The notes under the pieces are model-generated. The model saw only the letters and a list, made by a program, of their open reading frames with translations. It was not told where the DNA came from and made no database searches. Shown here one piece after another: positions 44,732 to 53,728 of a DNA stretch of 64,000 bases (the first letter of the stretch is position 1; each line of letters starts with the position of its first letter). A program made the position numbers and the translations under genes. This DNA is from Rs1 sp038900335 (GTDB taxonomy: Bacteria > Pseudomonadota > Gammaproteobacteria > Pseudomonadales > Balneatricaceae), in contig JBBMRB010000001.1 of the NCBI GenBank assembly GCA_038900335.1, positions 186,001-250,000 of the forward strand, given 5' to 3'.

Positions 44732-45796
44732 ATGTCATTAAATATCAAATCAAAAGAATCCGCAGATAGCTGTGATTGCCTAGCGTTAGGCGAAGTCATG
44801 CTCAGGTTTGATCCCGGTGTTCAACGCATCAATAAAGCCAATAACTTTGATGTACATGTCGGTGGCGGTGAATACAACGTGGTGCAAGGGTTAAGCAGTT
44901 GTTTTGGTTTAAATACCACGATATTAACGTCATTAGTCGATAACGAAGTAGGACAATTAATCGCTTCAATGATAGCTAGCAGCGGTGTTGATCGACGTTG
45001 GATTAATTGGCAAAAATTTGATGGTATAGGCCAGCAAGCACGCAATGGTACTTATTTTATGGAACGCGGCTTTGGTGTGCGTGGCGCGAACGCGGTAATG
45101 GATAGAGGCCACAGTGCTATCTCTAAATTACAGGTAAATGATATTGATTGGCAAAATATTTTTCAACAGATTCAGCCTCGCTGGTTTCATGTAGGTGGTG
45201 TGATGGCAGGCTTGAGCGAGCAATCCCCTGATGTAGTGGAAGCCGCCATGTTAGCCGCCAAAGCGGTAGGGGCTATTGTTTCCTACGACTTAAATTATAG
45301 ACACTCTCTGTGGGCTAATCGCGGTGGCAAAGAAGCCGCAGCTGTCATTGATAGCAGGCTGATTAAACATGCGGATGTGCTGTTTGGTGTTAACAATCTC
45401 AAACAAAACATCCAAAGCCTTGATGTGGATGTGTTTTCACAGGCATTACTTGAGACAAAGCAGCGCTACCCAAATCTTAAGTCTATTGTAACCACGATGC
45501 GCATCGTTAAAGATGCTTCACAAAACTTGTGGAGCGGGGTGTGTTTGCATGATGGCGTTATTAGTGCAGGCAGTCATCAACATGATTTAGCTATTTTTGA
45601 CCGAGTCGGTGGTGGCGATGCGTTTGCCGCTGGTTACATTTATGGGATGCTACAAGGTTTGAGCGCTCAACAGTCAATAGATATGGCAATCGCCCACGGT
45701 GCGTTAGTGATGAGCACAGCAGGTGATAACTCAAGTGCAAGTTTAAAGGAGGTGCTATCACTCGCCGCTGGCGGTGATGCGAGCGCTAAACGATAA
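44732..45796 (+). CDS. kdgK: PfkB-family kinase, probable 2-keto-3-deoxygluconate kinase
   Basis: Sugar kinase phosphorylating KDG to KDPG. N-terminal substrate-binding region CLALGEVMLRFDPG and VGGGEYNVVQGLSSCFG; ATP-site signature DRVGGGDAFAAGYIYGMLQG (about 293-312) with the catalytic Asp. YDLNYRHSLW is typical of KdgK. About 354 residues. ATG 44732 is chosen because GAGA lies ~8 nt upstream; ATG 44720 is in frame. Last gene of the locus; no KDPG aldolase follows, so that step must be encoded elsewhere. Confidence 0.8.
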   Translation: MSLNIKSKESADSCDCLALGEVMLRFDPGVQRINKANNFDVHVGGGEYNVVQGLSSCFGLNTTILTSLVDNEVGQLIASMIASSGVDRRWINWQKFDGIGQQARNGTYFMERGFGVRGANAVMDRGHSAISKLQVNDIDWQNIFQQIQPRWFHVGGVMAGLSEQSPDVVEAAMLAAKAVGAIVSYDLNYRHSLWANRGGKEAAAVIDSRLIKHADVLFGVNNLKQNIQSLDVDVFSQALLETKQRYPNLKSIVTTMRIVKDASQNLWSGVCLHDGVISAGSHQHDLAIFDRVGGGDAFAAGYIYGMLQGLSAQQSIDMAIAHGALVMSTAGDNSSASLKEVLSLAAGGDASAKR

Positions 45797-45817
45797 CGAG
45801 TTTATAGTTATTGCAGT

Positions 45818-45841
45818 GATACCCTTAATACAAAGGGTATC
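45818..45841 (+). terminator. Hairpin closing the L-galactose locus
   Basis: GATACCCTT (45818-45826) and AAGGGTATC (45833-45841) form a perfect 9-bp stem with a 6-nt loop, 22 nt after the kinase gene. No T run follows. Confidence 0.55.
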
Positions 45842-46002
45842 TGTGTGAGCAATCTATGCTTGATAAAAATCCTATCCAAATTATTTAAATCAACATATTC
45901 AGTCGCTACTTTGTATTGAGAGCATCAGCCATAACAGATACCCTAGGTGAGAGATAATTAAAGAGAACGTCGTGTCACATTTTTAAGAAGGTAATCTAAG
46001 TT

Positions 46003-46386
46003 ATGCGTTATATCCCTGATGAATTTCAACAGCAGTTTTATCGACAAGTATGGAGCTGTGCTCGCCAAGTACCCATAGCTAAAGTGGCGACTTATGGCCA
46101 TATAGCGCAGATGTTGGAGCGCCCGTTAGCACTAAAAGAGCAAGATTATAAAGAATTCAGTGCGCGCTGGGTGGGGGACGCCATGGCTGCTTGCCCTAAC
46201 GATGTGCCTTGGCAGCGCATTATCAACGCCCAGGGAAAAGTGAGTAAGCGAGTTGATGCCCAAAAGCAAAAAGTATTGTTAGAACAAGAAGGGATTGTGT
46301 TTATTGATGATAAGCTAAATATGTCGCAATACCAATGGGATGAAAACAGCACAGCTGGGGACCTTACTCAAGCATCACTATTTTAG
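46003..46386 (+). CDS. Alkyltransferase-like protein (MGMT family without active Cys)
   Basis: 127-residue protein with the DNA-binding half of O6-alkylguanine alkyltransferases: FYRQVWSCARQVPIAKVATY and a GHIAQML helix. The active-site PCHR motif is replaced by PWQR in VPWQRIINAQGKVS (about 68-81), so it cannot take up alkyl groups. Such alkyltransferase-like (ATL) proteins flag O6-alkylguanine for nucleotide excision repair. E. coli YbaZ has PWHR, so the third residue here (Gln) is a variant. Monocistronic. Confidence 0.85.
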   Translation: MRYIPDEFQQQFYRQVWSCARQVPIAKVATYGHIAQMLERPLALKEQDYKEFSARWVGDAMAACPNDVPWQRIINAQGKVSKRVDAQKQKVLLEQEGIVFIDDKLNMSQYQWDENSTAGDLTQASLF

Positions 46387-46571
46387 CCTCTGCAATTTAG
46401 AATTTCTTCTAATCTGCCCTTCATTGCCTATAAACAACTCATAAATCGTCCTGTCGTTGTGTTGGGGCAGATAAACAGTAGATTTGATTCTCTATTGCGC
46501 CGTAACAGCGTAGAATTAACAACTTTTACAAAAACAAGGTTTGCACTGCGGTGCTCTAACATAGAAGAATT

Positions 46572-47927
46572 ATGCAACTAACAGAAAAAGCATCAGTGAC
46601 TAACGCTTTACTTATCTCTATTTGTACACCAGATCTTAATGGTGATGAGGCAGCTGAATCATTAGCAGAACTTGCGCGTTTGGTAACCACACTTGGTTTT
46701 AAAGTCGTCGGTAGTCAATCGCAAAAGCTTAGCTCGACAAAAAGAGTCAATGTACTTGGCTTAGGTAAGCTCGCTGATATCGCCCAGCTGACCGGTAATA
46801 AAGGTGAAGCACAAGGGCGCGAAGAAGAGGAAGAAATTGCTGCAGATGAAATAGATATTGCAGAAATTCCTACCAATATGTCATCGCAAAACTTGCCTTA
46901 TGGCTGTGCTGATGTGGTGGTATTTGATTGTGATTTAAGTCCATCTCAGCTGCGTAATGTCGAGAACCAATTAGGCGTAGAAGTCTTTGATCGCACCGGC
47001 ATTATTATTGAAATATTTAGCCGCCATGCGCGTACTAAAACCGCTAAACTACAAGTTGAGATAGCACGTCTTAACTATGTTGCTCCAAGACTGAGAGAAT
47101 CTTCAACTGGCGATAAAGAGCGCCAGATGGGTAAGGGTGCTGGTGAGACAACGCTAGAGCTGAACCGTCGTAAAGTACGTGATCAATTAGCGGCACTTAA
47201 GCATGAATTGGTTAATGTACAAGATGAAATGAAAGGACGGCGCACACAGCGCTCTGAGCTTTTTTCAGTCGCTTTAGTGGGGTACACTAACGCGGGGAAA
47301 TCATCGATGATGCGCGCAATTACCGGTAGTGATGTTGAGGGTGAAAACAAATTATTCGCCACGCTTGATACCACTGTACGTGCACTATACCCAGAAACGC
47401 AACCTCGCATACTAGTCTCTGATACTGTGGGTTTTATTAAGAAATTACCACATGATCTAGTCGCATCATTTCATTCAACTTTAGCAGAAGCACACGATGC
47501 CTCACTGTTATTGTATGTCGTTGATGCCTCAGACCCTTCGTTTCGCACACAATTAGAGGTTGTTCACCAGGTCCTTGAAGAGGTTGGTGTTGCTGATAGT
47601 GAAAAATTACTGGTACTGAACAAATCAGACTTACTAAGCACAGGGCAACAAGAAGCGCTGATGGAAGAGTATCCTGATGCGATGATGACATCGGCACGTA
47701 ACCGTGATGATGTCAGCAAATTGCACCAGTACATTATCACTGTTTCACAAGGTGGTATGATCGAAGAAGAAATCATCGTACCTTATACCGCTAAAGGTAT
47801 TATCGGTGAAATTCGATCAGTGATGAGCGTCATAAAAGAAGATTATGACTACGAGCAGATTACACTTACCGTGCGATCTAGCGCCATTAACTTAGCCAGA
47901 TTGAAAAAGCGCATGCAGGATTTATAA
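46572..47927 (+). CDS. hflX: Ribosome-associated GTPase HflX
   Basis: 451-residue GTPase that splits stalled ribosomes. N-terminal domain (about 10-190) with VVFDCDLSPSQLRNVENQLG and an EVFDRTGIIIEIFSRHARTK block; coiled linker (GAGETTLELNRRKVRDQL); G domain with P-loop GYTNAGKSS (about 236-244), SDTVGFIKKLP and NKSD. An unusual acidic insert (REEEEEIAADEIDIAEIP, about 83-100) interrupts the N-terminal domain. It is not in the usual hfq-hflX neighbourhood, so it may be a second, HflX-like copy. Confidence 0.9.
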   Translation: MQLTEKASVTNALLISICTPDLNGDEAAESLAELARLVTTLGFKVVGSQSQKLSSTKRVNVLGLGKLADIAQLTGNKGEAQGREEEEEIAADEIDIAEIPTNMSSQNLPYGCADVVVFDCDLSPSQLRNVENQLGVEVFDRTGIIIEIFSRHARTKTAKLQVEIARLNYVAPRLRESSTGDKERQMGKGAGETTLELNRRKVRDQLAALKHELVNVQDEMKGRRTQRSELFSVALVGYTNAGKSSMMRAITGSDVEGENKLFATLDTTVRALYPETQPRILVSDTVGFIKKLPHDLVASFHSTLAEAHDASLLLYVVDASDPSFRTQLEVVHQVLEEVGVADSEKLLVLNKSDLLSTGQQEALMEEYPDAMMTSARNRDDVSKLHQYIITVSQGGMIEEEIIVPYTAKGIIGEIRSVMSVIKEDYDYEQITLTVRSSAINLARLKKRMQDL

Positions 47928-48015
47928 CAAATAACGATTTTATCTGGCTCATCGCTAAAAAATAAAACAGGGATATAGCGACAACATCCAGTTATCTTTT
48001 AGTGACTACTATAGA

Positions 48016-48060
48016 AGCAGCTCAAATACTATTGATAGTAATTTAGCTGCTTTGATCTTT
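48016..48060. terminator. Terminator between hflX and the glutamate-synthase-like gene
   Basis: AGCAGCT (48016-48022) and AGCTGCT (48045-48051) pair, with ACTAT/ATAGT pairing inside the loop, followed by a T-rich stretch. It lies between convergent genes. Confidence 0.6.
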
Positions 48061-48073
48061 ATTTATTTAGCGG

Positions 48074-49657
48074 TTACCAAGTGGATGCGTCTGCTGATTC
48101 CCAATCATCTCTCCAGCCTTCAGGGATGGTTGCTGTATCTAGCAAGCAGCCTGTAGCAATAGTAGGATACAACTGAGCATAGCTTTTAACATCAGTACCT
48201 TGCACGCGTCTATTAATGTGTTTTGGTTTTAATTGATGAATACCATCTAAGCCTGCGGCCGCTACTAACTCAATCAGGTTTTTAACTGTTTCATATTGAA
48301 AGTTAGCAACACGTTGCGCTTTATCGGTTACGACAATTGCCTTGTTACGCGATGGGTTTTGAGTGGCTATACCGGTAGGGCAGTTATCTGTATTACAGGT
48401 ACGAGACTGAATACAACCTAGTGATAACATCATACCGCGCGCAGAATTTACGGTATCTGCTCCTAGTGCAATAGCTCTTAGAACATGAAATGCAGAGAGC
48501 ATTTTACCGGAGGCAATAATCCGGATTTTATCGCGAAGACCAACGCCTAAAAGCGCACCATTGACAAAGATTAGTGCATCGCGAAGTGGCGTACCAACTG
48601 AATTAGTCATTTCAGTAGGTGCAGCCCCTGTGCCACCTTCACCGCCATCAACCGTAATAAAGTCAGGTGTAATGCCTGTTTCAAGCATCGCCTTACATAT
48701 TGCTAAAAACTCATCACGTCGGCCAATACATAATTTAAAACCAACGGGTTTGCCAGCTGAAAGCTCTCTTAGTGTTTTAACAAATTCAAGTAGCTCAGTG
48801 GGTGTAGAAAAAGCACTATGTGAAGGTGGTGAGACGACATCTTGTCCCATCGGCACATGCCTTATCAAGGCGATTTCTTGCGTTAATTTTGCTGCTGGTA
48901 ATATGCCGCCATGCCCAGGTTTAGCGCCTTGAGAGAGTTTTATCTCAATCATTTTAACAACATCTAATCGGGCGTTTTTCTTAAAAGTATCGGGGTTAAA
49001 ACCGCCACTATCACTGCGACAACCAAAATAGCCTGTGCCAATTTGCCAGACAATATCACCGCCATGCTCTAAATGATAAGGGCTGATACTACCTTCGCCA
49101 GTATTATGATAAAAGCCCCCTATTTTTGCGCCTTTATTTAACGCTCTAATAGCATTTTTACTCAGTGCTCCATAGCTCATTGCCGAGATATTAAGCGGCG
49201 AGGCCATGTAAGGCTGACTGCAATCAGGGCCGCCAAATTTAACGCGCGGATTAAAATCAGTTAGATGTTTAGGCTGCATAGAATGGTTTACCCACTCATA
49301 ACCTGCGCGATTAACATCGAAAATAGTACCGTAAGGTCTGGTGTCTCTATCACCTTTTGCGCGCTGATAAATAAGAGATCTAAACTCACGAGGAATAGGT
49401 GTTCCGTTAATATCAGATTCTACAAAGTACTGTTGTATTTCGGGTCTAATCGACTCCAGCAAATAGCGAAAATGACCAACGACTGGGTATAGCCGCAGGA
49501 TCGAGCGTTTAGTTTGAGTAATATCATAAAAACCCACTAAGGTAATAGGGGCAAGAACACTGAAAAACCACAACCATTGAGGGGATGATAGCGACAGTGC
49601 GAGTATTAAAGTATTTAATAATACAGCGATAAATATAAATTTTTGACGTACAGTCAT
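48074..49657 (-). CDS. FMN-binding glutamate-synthase-family protein, membrane-anchored
   Basis: 527-residue protein. Two N-terminal hydrophobic segments (residues 7-45), then a glutamate-synthase central/FMN barrel: MSYGALSKNAIRALNKGAKI, NTGEGSISPYH, the FMN-site VDGGEGGTGAAPTEMTNSVG (about 327-346), and an iron-sulphur motif CIQSRTCNTDNCPTGIATQNP-like with three Cys (about 420-430). It lacks the glutaminase domain of GltB. Such stand-alone GltB2-type proteins are common but poorly characterised; substrate and electron partner are unknown. Confidence 0.8.
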   Translation of the reverse strand: MTVRQKFIFIAVLLNTLILALSLSSPQWLWFFSVLAPITLVGFYDITQTKRSILRLYPVVGHFRYLLESIRPEIQQYFVESDINGTPIPREFRSLIYQRAKGDRDTRPYGTIFDVNRAGYEWVNHSMQPKHLTDFNPRVKFGGPDCSQPYMASPLNISAMSYGALSKNAIRALNKGAKIGGFYHNTGEGSISPYHLEHGGDIVWQIGTGYFGCRSDSGGFNPDTFKKNARLDVVKMIEIKLSQGAKPGHGGILPAAKLTQEIALIRHVPMGQDVVSPPSHSAFSTPTELLEFVKTLRELSAGKPVGFKLCIGRRDEFLAICKAMLETGITPDFITVDGGEGGTGAAPTEMTNSVGTPLRDALIFVNGALLGVGLRDKIRIIASGKMLSAFHVLRAIALGADTVNSARGMMLSLGCIQSRTCNTDNCPTGIATQNPSRNKAIVVTDKAQRVANFQYETVKNLIELVAAAGLDGIHQLKPKHINRRVQGTDVKSYAQLYPTIATGCLLDTATIPEGWRDDWESADASTW

Positions 49658-49742
49658 GCCGATACCTGCTTTGTTAATGGTTTAATATCTTACGTTGAAA
49701 TGAGAGTGATGGATTCAGCTGTAAAGCCGATAATAGAGCACC

Positions 49743-49785
49743 CCAAGCCTAACCTAAGTTTGACCAAAGCTTAGGCCGAACTTGG
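49743..49785. terminator. Nested hairpin downstream of def
   Basis: CCTAAG (49753-49758) and CTTAGG (49770-49775) pair inside CCAAG (49743-49747) and CTTGG (49781-49785). It lies 50 nt after the deformylase gene on the minus strand, without a clear T run. Confidence 0.4.
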
Positions 49786-49833
49786 TATTAGTATCAGGCG
49801 AGCAGATTAGAGAGAGAATATAAAAGTGGGTCT

Positions 49834-50370
49834 TTAGGCAAACTGCTCATACCACTGTGATTCACTGATTAAATCCTGAGTTGATTCAAGTTGATCGATA
49901 AAGGTTAAGCCATTCAAATGATCGAGCTCATGTTGAAAAATACGGGCGATAAACCCTGTAAATTGCTGTCGTTGCTCATTACCTTGTTGATCATAGTAGC
50001 GCACTTTAATTGCGTTATGTCTTGGCACCAAACCGCGCATGCTAGGGACACTTAAACAACCTTCCCAATCTTTAACGATTTCTTTAGAGTAGTGTAAGAT
50101 TTCAGGATTAATGATCGCCGTTGCCTGCATTAGTGGAGCATGCGGATAACGAGCATTAGGTTTCGAGCACATAATGAATATTCGTAAGCTGCGGTGAATT
50201 TGCGGTGCTGCGATACCCACACCCCCAGCTTGTGATACCGCCAGCATCATCTCACTGATCAGTTGCTGGCAATCATCCGCCAATATGTCATTAACCTCTT
50301 CAGCTCTTTTTCTGAGGATAGGGTGGCCAAGTTGCGCTATTTTTTCTGTGTAGGCCCTAGTTTCGCTCAT
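49834..50370 (-). CDS. def: Peptide deformylase
   Basis: Metal-dependent hydrolase removing the formyl group from nascent proteins. All three motifs are intact: GVGIAAPQIH (about 50-59), EGCLSVPSMRGLVPR (Cys metal ligand) and QHELDHLNGLTFIDQL with the catalytic Glu and two His ligands. 178 residues. It is not beside fmt as the main housekeeping def gene usually is, so this may be an additional deformylase. A 56-residue gene lies directly upstream in the same direction. Confidence 0.95.
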   Translation of the reverse strand: MSETRAYTEKIAQLGHPILRKRAEEVNDILADDCQQLISEMMLAVSQAGGVGIAAPQIHRSLRIFIMCSKPNARYPHAPLMQATAIINPEILHYSKEIVKDWEGCLSVPSMRGLVPRHNAIKVRYYDQQGNEQRQQFTGFIARIFQHELDHLNGLTFIDQLESTQDLISESQWYEQFA

Positions 50371-50375
50371 TAATT

Positions 50376-50546
50376 TTAACCCTTAGTTTTAATGGTGATT
50401 TCAATATTTTGACTCTCACCTGCAAACCAATTCTGCACGTAAATAGACCCTAGTACTGGCGGCATGCCATCTTCTGTTACTTCTTTATAGCGAATACTGT
50501 TTTTGTTTTTCTTTTCAAATTCAAATTTAATCACTTTTTCAGACAC
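50376..50546 (-). CDS. Small conserved-looking 56-residue protein upstream of def
   Basis: A GTG-started frame of 56 codons ends 5 nt before the def start. The protein reads MSEKVIKFEFEKKNKNSIRY, then KEVTEDGMPPVLGSIYVQNW and FAGESQNIEITIKTKG. The middle matches the pattern Y-x-E-V-x-x-x-G-x-PP-x-x-GT/S-x-YVQ-x-W that I know from small uncharacterised proteins of bacteria and plants. The upstream AAGGCTGGG could serve as ribosome-binding site. Tight spacing suggests co-expression with def. Function unknown. Confidence 0.65.
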   Translation of the reverse strand: MSEKVIKFEFEKKNKNSIRYKEVTEDGMPPVLGSIYVQNWFAGESQNIEITIKTKG

Positions 50547-50894
50547 TATCAGCCCAGCCTTTAGTTAGATGTTGGTATAATTGCTATTATGTTTGCAGAA
50601 CACATAGCGGCACTTGCAATTAAGAGCTTATTGTATAAGTGCTTTGCAATTAATTCTATTTTTTTACCACCTATAATAAGCGAGCACTGAAACTTAGAGA
50701 GTATTAGAGCTAACATTAATTTTCATGGTGGTTTTCATAGGGCTAATAACAAACAGTGCTAAAGGGCTAATTAAACACACTTTATTAAGATGCTACTGAT
50801 TGTTTGCTCACAACAATGTTAATATGCCGCTCTTTATATTAACTCTCTAGCTACGCCTAATATGGCTAGCGATATTTTAAAAGGTAATTTATTG
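50547..50894. other. Divergent spacer, nothing specific
   Basis: Promoter region between the small gene/def pair and the Mrr-like gene. AT-rich, with no supportable coding frame. The ATG at 50862 would extend the Mrr-like protein by 11 residues. Confidence 0.4.
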
Positions 50895-51476
50895 ATGGCA
50901 TTTAAAATGGCTAAAGGATCGTTATTCGCAGTGTTATTGCGAAATAAATGGTGGTATAGCATATTAATAGGCTTGTTTGTACTAGTAGCTAGCTTAATGA
51001 TTAGCGATGCTAAATATGTACTGCTAAGTATTACTGGGGCGCTGCCATTTTTTGGTATAGGAAGTTACGCGGCTTATAAGCAGTTCCAATTACCTTCAAA
51101 TAAACGAGTGTCTCAAATTATAGAGCAAGCACAGACGATGTCTGCAGCTTCAATCGCTGAAAAAATCGCCGCTAATTACAGTAAGTATGGTTATCAATCT
51201 GCAGTATTTAAAGCAGAGGGTGCAGATCTGGAGCTAGTACGTGATCATCGTAAGTTATTATTAAGTACCAAACGCTTTAAAGCGGCCAAAACTGGAATAT
51301 CACCATTAAAACTATTAGTAGCAACAGGGGAGAAGGCGGATGCTCGCGGCTATCTTTATGTGAGCTTAGGTGAAATTACGGACTCTGCCCAGCAATATGC
51401 CAAAAAGCATAAGATTGAGCTGATTCAAGCAAGCAAATTGGCAGCATTATTTGATGGTACTGCCAAGATTGATTAA
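50895..51476 (+). CDS. Membrane-anchored Mrr-type restriction-endonuclease-fold protein
   Basis: 193-residue protein: basic N-terminus, two membrane helices (about 20-60; WYSILIGLFVLVASLMI, YVLLSITGALPFFGIGSYAA) and a cytosolic C-terminal domain (about 95-190). The latter resembles Mrr-type nuclease domains: YGYQSAVFKAEGADLELVRD with the metal-binding Asp, KLLLSTKRFKAAKTG, and GYLYVSLGEITDSAQQYAKK. The usual Gln/Glu-x-Lys is Ser-Thr-Lys here, so catalysis is doubtful. ATG 50895 is preferred because AAAGG lies upstream. Followed by two strong hairpins. No methylase partner is present. Confidence 0.65.
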   Translation: MAFKMAKGSLFAVLLRNKWWYSILIGLFVLVASLMISDAKYVLLSITGALPFFGIGSYAAYKQFQLPSNKRVSQIIEQAQTMSAASIAEKIAANYSKYGYQSAVFKAEGADLELVRDHRKLLLSTKRFKAAKTGISPLKLLVATGEKADARGYLYVSLGEITDSAQQYAKKHKIELIQASKLAALFDGTAKID

Positions 51477-51540
51477 TTAGCGTATAATTACATTTCTTTA
51501 GCATCTGACATATACAACACTATTTTTATAGTTTAAATGT

Positions 51541-51565
51541 GCGGTTAGCAATGATGCCTAACCGC
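51541..51565 (+). terminator. First hairpin after the Mrr-like gene
   Basis: GCGGTTAG (51541-51548) and CTAACCGC (51558-51565) form a perfect 8-bp GC-rich stem. A second terminator follows 30 nt later. Confidence 0.55.
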
Positions 51566-51593
51566 TGTTTAAATTTAACATCAGTTTGAATAA

Positions 51594-51628
51594 GGCCTAC
51601 TAAGCGCCTAGTAAAAGGCCCCTTTTTT
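51594..51628 (+). terminator. Intrinsic terminator before the GAF-GGDEF-EAL gene
   Basis: GGCCTACTA (51594-51602) pairs with TAGT and AGGCC (51609-51612, 51616-51620) around a 3-nt bulge and is followed by CCTTTTTTG. Confidence 0.8.
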
Positions 51629-51808
51629 GTTTTCTTGTTCACAATTGGCTATATAAAATCCAATAATAGTCGTTTTTTAAACATTAATCATAACCACCTA
51701 GCATATAATTAATGTTATATTTATCTGTACATATTCCTTCATTTTGTTAGTGCTGTTTTGGCTATTCAATATATTATTTATAATATGATCATGGGGCCTT
51801 GTACTGTT

Positions 51809-53617
51809 ATGGAAAAAAAGTGGAATTGGCTTGAGCCAAATCAAATCGAAAATACAGTGTCTGCACATCTACTATGTGATGATACCGCGCTGACCTCTCT
51901 CTTTCATAGCGTTATCAATGCAGCAGAAGCCGCTTGGGATATGTATTGCTCAGTGCTATTGTTAAATACTAATGATCACACCCTACATAATGCTGCTGCT
52001 CCTAGTTTACCCAAAAAATACTGTCAGGCAATAGAAGGCCTTGCCATTGGCGTAGGTGTCGGTAGTTGTGGTACAGCGGCTGTTACCAAAGAAGTAGTCA
52101 TCGTTAAGGACATTCAAAACCACCCTTACTGGGCAGCTTTTACAGAGTTAGCAAAAGAATCAAATTTATTTGCTTGTTGGTCTACACCTATTTTAAATCA
52201 CGAACAACGAGTGTTAGGTACTTTTGCCTGCTATTTCCCAAAGGTTCAGCAGCCAACTACTCGCCAGTTAGAATTTATGAGTGCTGCAAGTAAAACGTTG
52301 GCAGTATCTATTGAGCAACACCAAATACAACGTGTAGTGACTCATTTGTCTTATTTTGACCCACTAACGGGATTACAAAACAGGAGTGCCTTTCGAAAAA
52401 GCTTGCAACAATTGATTGATATAAAGCAAAAATTCGCCTTGTTTTTTCTTGATTTAGACCACTTTAAAGAAATTAATGATACCTTAGGGCACGACAGTGG
52501 CGATAAGTTATTGCAGACATTGAGTAACAGGTTTAAAAAACTAGAAAGCGATACCATTAGTTTCTCTAGAATAGGAGGGGATGAATTTACTGTTATTTAT
52601 CAGTTGGATAAGGAAAGATCTATTAAATCCTTTGCTGAAGAACTCATCGCTATTGTCAATCAACCTCTACAGTGTGCCAATACTAACGTCCAAATCAGTG
52701 CAAGCTTAGGTATCGCTTGCTTCCCTAAAGATGGTCAAGAGCTATCGCCATTGATGAGGCATGCTGATATTGCTATGTACCACGCAAAATCAATTGGCCG
52801 TAACCAAAGCAGTATGTTTAACGATCAAATGAAGAACGAATTACTTGAGCGCATAGCACTGCAAAAAGAGCTTCGTATTGCTTTAGATGAAAATCAGTTT
52901 GAAGTGTATTATCAGCCACAAGTTAATGCAAAAACACAGCAGCTAGTCAGTTTAGAAGCGTTGTTACGTTGGCAGCACCCTATTAAAGGTTTGCTTAATG
53001 CGGAGCTCTTCATCGAGGTGTTAGAAAGCAGTGGAGGGATTGAAAAAATTGACTTACAAGTACTAGAGCAAAGCTGCCGTAGTTTTTGTGGTCACAAGGC
53101 ACCTTTTTCTTTATCGGTGAATTTATCATCGACGCATTTAACAAATGAAAGCTTCCCTGATCAGGTGTTTGCTATTCTAGCGAAAACAGGCTTTAGCGCA
53201 AAACAACTGGTACTAGAGGTTACCGAGCGTACTTTAATTCAAAATACTCACTTAGCAGCGCCTATCATGCACCGTTTACGTGTCAGTGGGATTCGGTTTT
53301 CTATCGATGATTTTGGTACCGGCTACTCGTCTTTAAAGTATTTAAAAATGTTACCCATCGATGAAGTTAAAATAGATAAATCCTTCGTTGAATATATTAC
53401 AACCGATAATTATGATAAGCAGATTTGTGCTAGCTTATGTCGTTTAGCTAATAAACTTAACTTACATATTGTCGCTGAAGGGGTAGAACAACTTAGCCAA
53501 CAACTGGCTCTAGTGGCGATGGGTTGCACTACTTTACAGGGTTACTATATTAGCCATCCACTATCAACCAGTGATATAAAAACCTTTATTAAACAATTAA
53601 ATAAGAGTGACAATTGA
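51809..53617 (+). CDS. GAF-GGDEF-EAL cyclic-di-GMP enzyme
   Basis: Soluble bifunctional protein of about 602 residues. GAF domain (about 15-165; IGVGVGSCGTAAVTKEVVIV), GGDEF (SRIGGDEF, residues 256-260; no RxxD inhibitory site upstream) and EAL (EALLR at 383-387). The phosphodiesterase motifs are complete: NLSSTHL, EVTERTLI, IDDFGTGYSSL, VKIDKSFV, AEGVE and LQGYYISHP, so hydrolysis is probably the main activity. Start uncertain: ATG 51809 (MEKKWNWLEP) fits family N-termini; ATGs at 51785 and 51791 and a TTG at 51758 are in frame. Confidence 0.85.
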   Translation: MEKKWNWLEPNQIENTVSAHLLCDDTALTSLFHSVINAAEAAWDMYCSVLLLNTNDHTLHNAAAPSLPKKYCQAIEGLAIGVGVGSCGTAAVTKEVVIVKDIQNHPYWAAFTELAKESNLFACWSTPILNHEQRVLGTFACYFPKVQQPTTRQLEFMSAASKTLAVSIEQHQIQRVVTHLSYFDPLTGLQNRSAFRKSLQQLIDIKQKFALFFLDLDHFKEINDTLGHDSGDKLLQTLSNRFKKLESDTISFSRIGGDEFTVIYQLDKERSIKSFAEELIAIVNQPLQCANTNVQISASLGIACFPKDGQELSPLMRHADIAMYHAKSIGRNQSSMFNDQMKNELLERIALQKELRIALDENQFEVYYQPQVNAKTQQLVSLEALLRWQHPIKGLLNAELFIEVLESSGGIEKIDLQVLEQSCRSFCGHKAPFSLSVNLSSTHLTNESFPDQVFAILAKTGFSAKQLVLEVTERTLIQNTHLAAPIMHRLRVSGIRFSIDDFGTGYSSLKYLKMLPIDEVKIDKSFVEYITTDNYDKQICASLCRLANKLNLHIVAEGVEQLSQQLALVAMGCTTLQGYYISHPLSTSDIKTFIKQLNKSDN

Positions 53618-53728
53618 AGGTTATTATAACTTTAGTTAGCTTAAATAGCCTGAGTTTTTTATAGTTTTAGATTTCTCTATTAACGTCTCATTATATAAAC
53701 ATGGCATAATATATATTTGGATGAAGAT

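Noticed and set aside
34502..45796. L-fucose or L-rhamnose catabolic locus
   Set aside because: Mutarotase, lactonase and reductase alone would allow it, but no fuconate/rhamnonate dehydratase or matching aldolase is present, while altronate-pathway enzymes are. Kept as an alternative for single enzymes only.
50895..51476. Complete restriction-modification system
   Set aside because: No methylase or specificity gene nearby, and the catalytic motif is altered.
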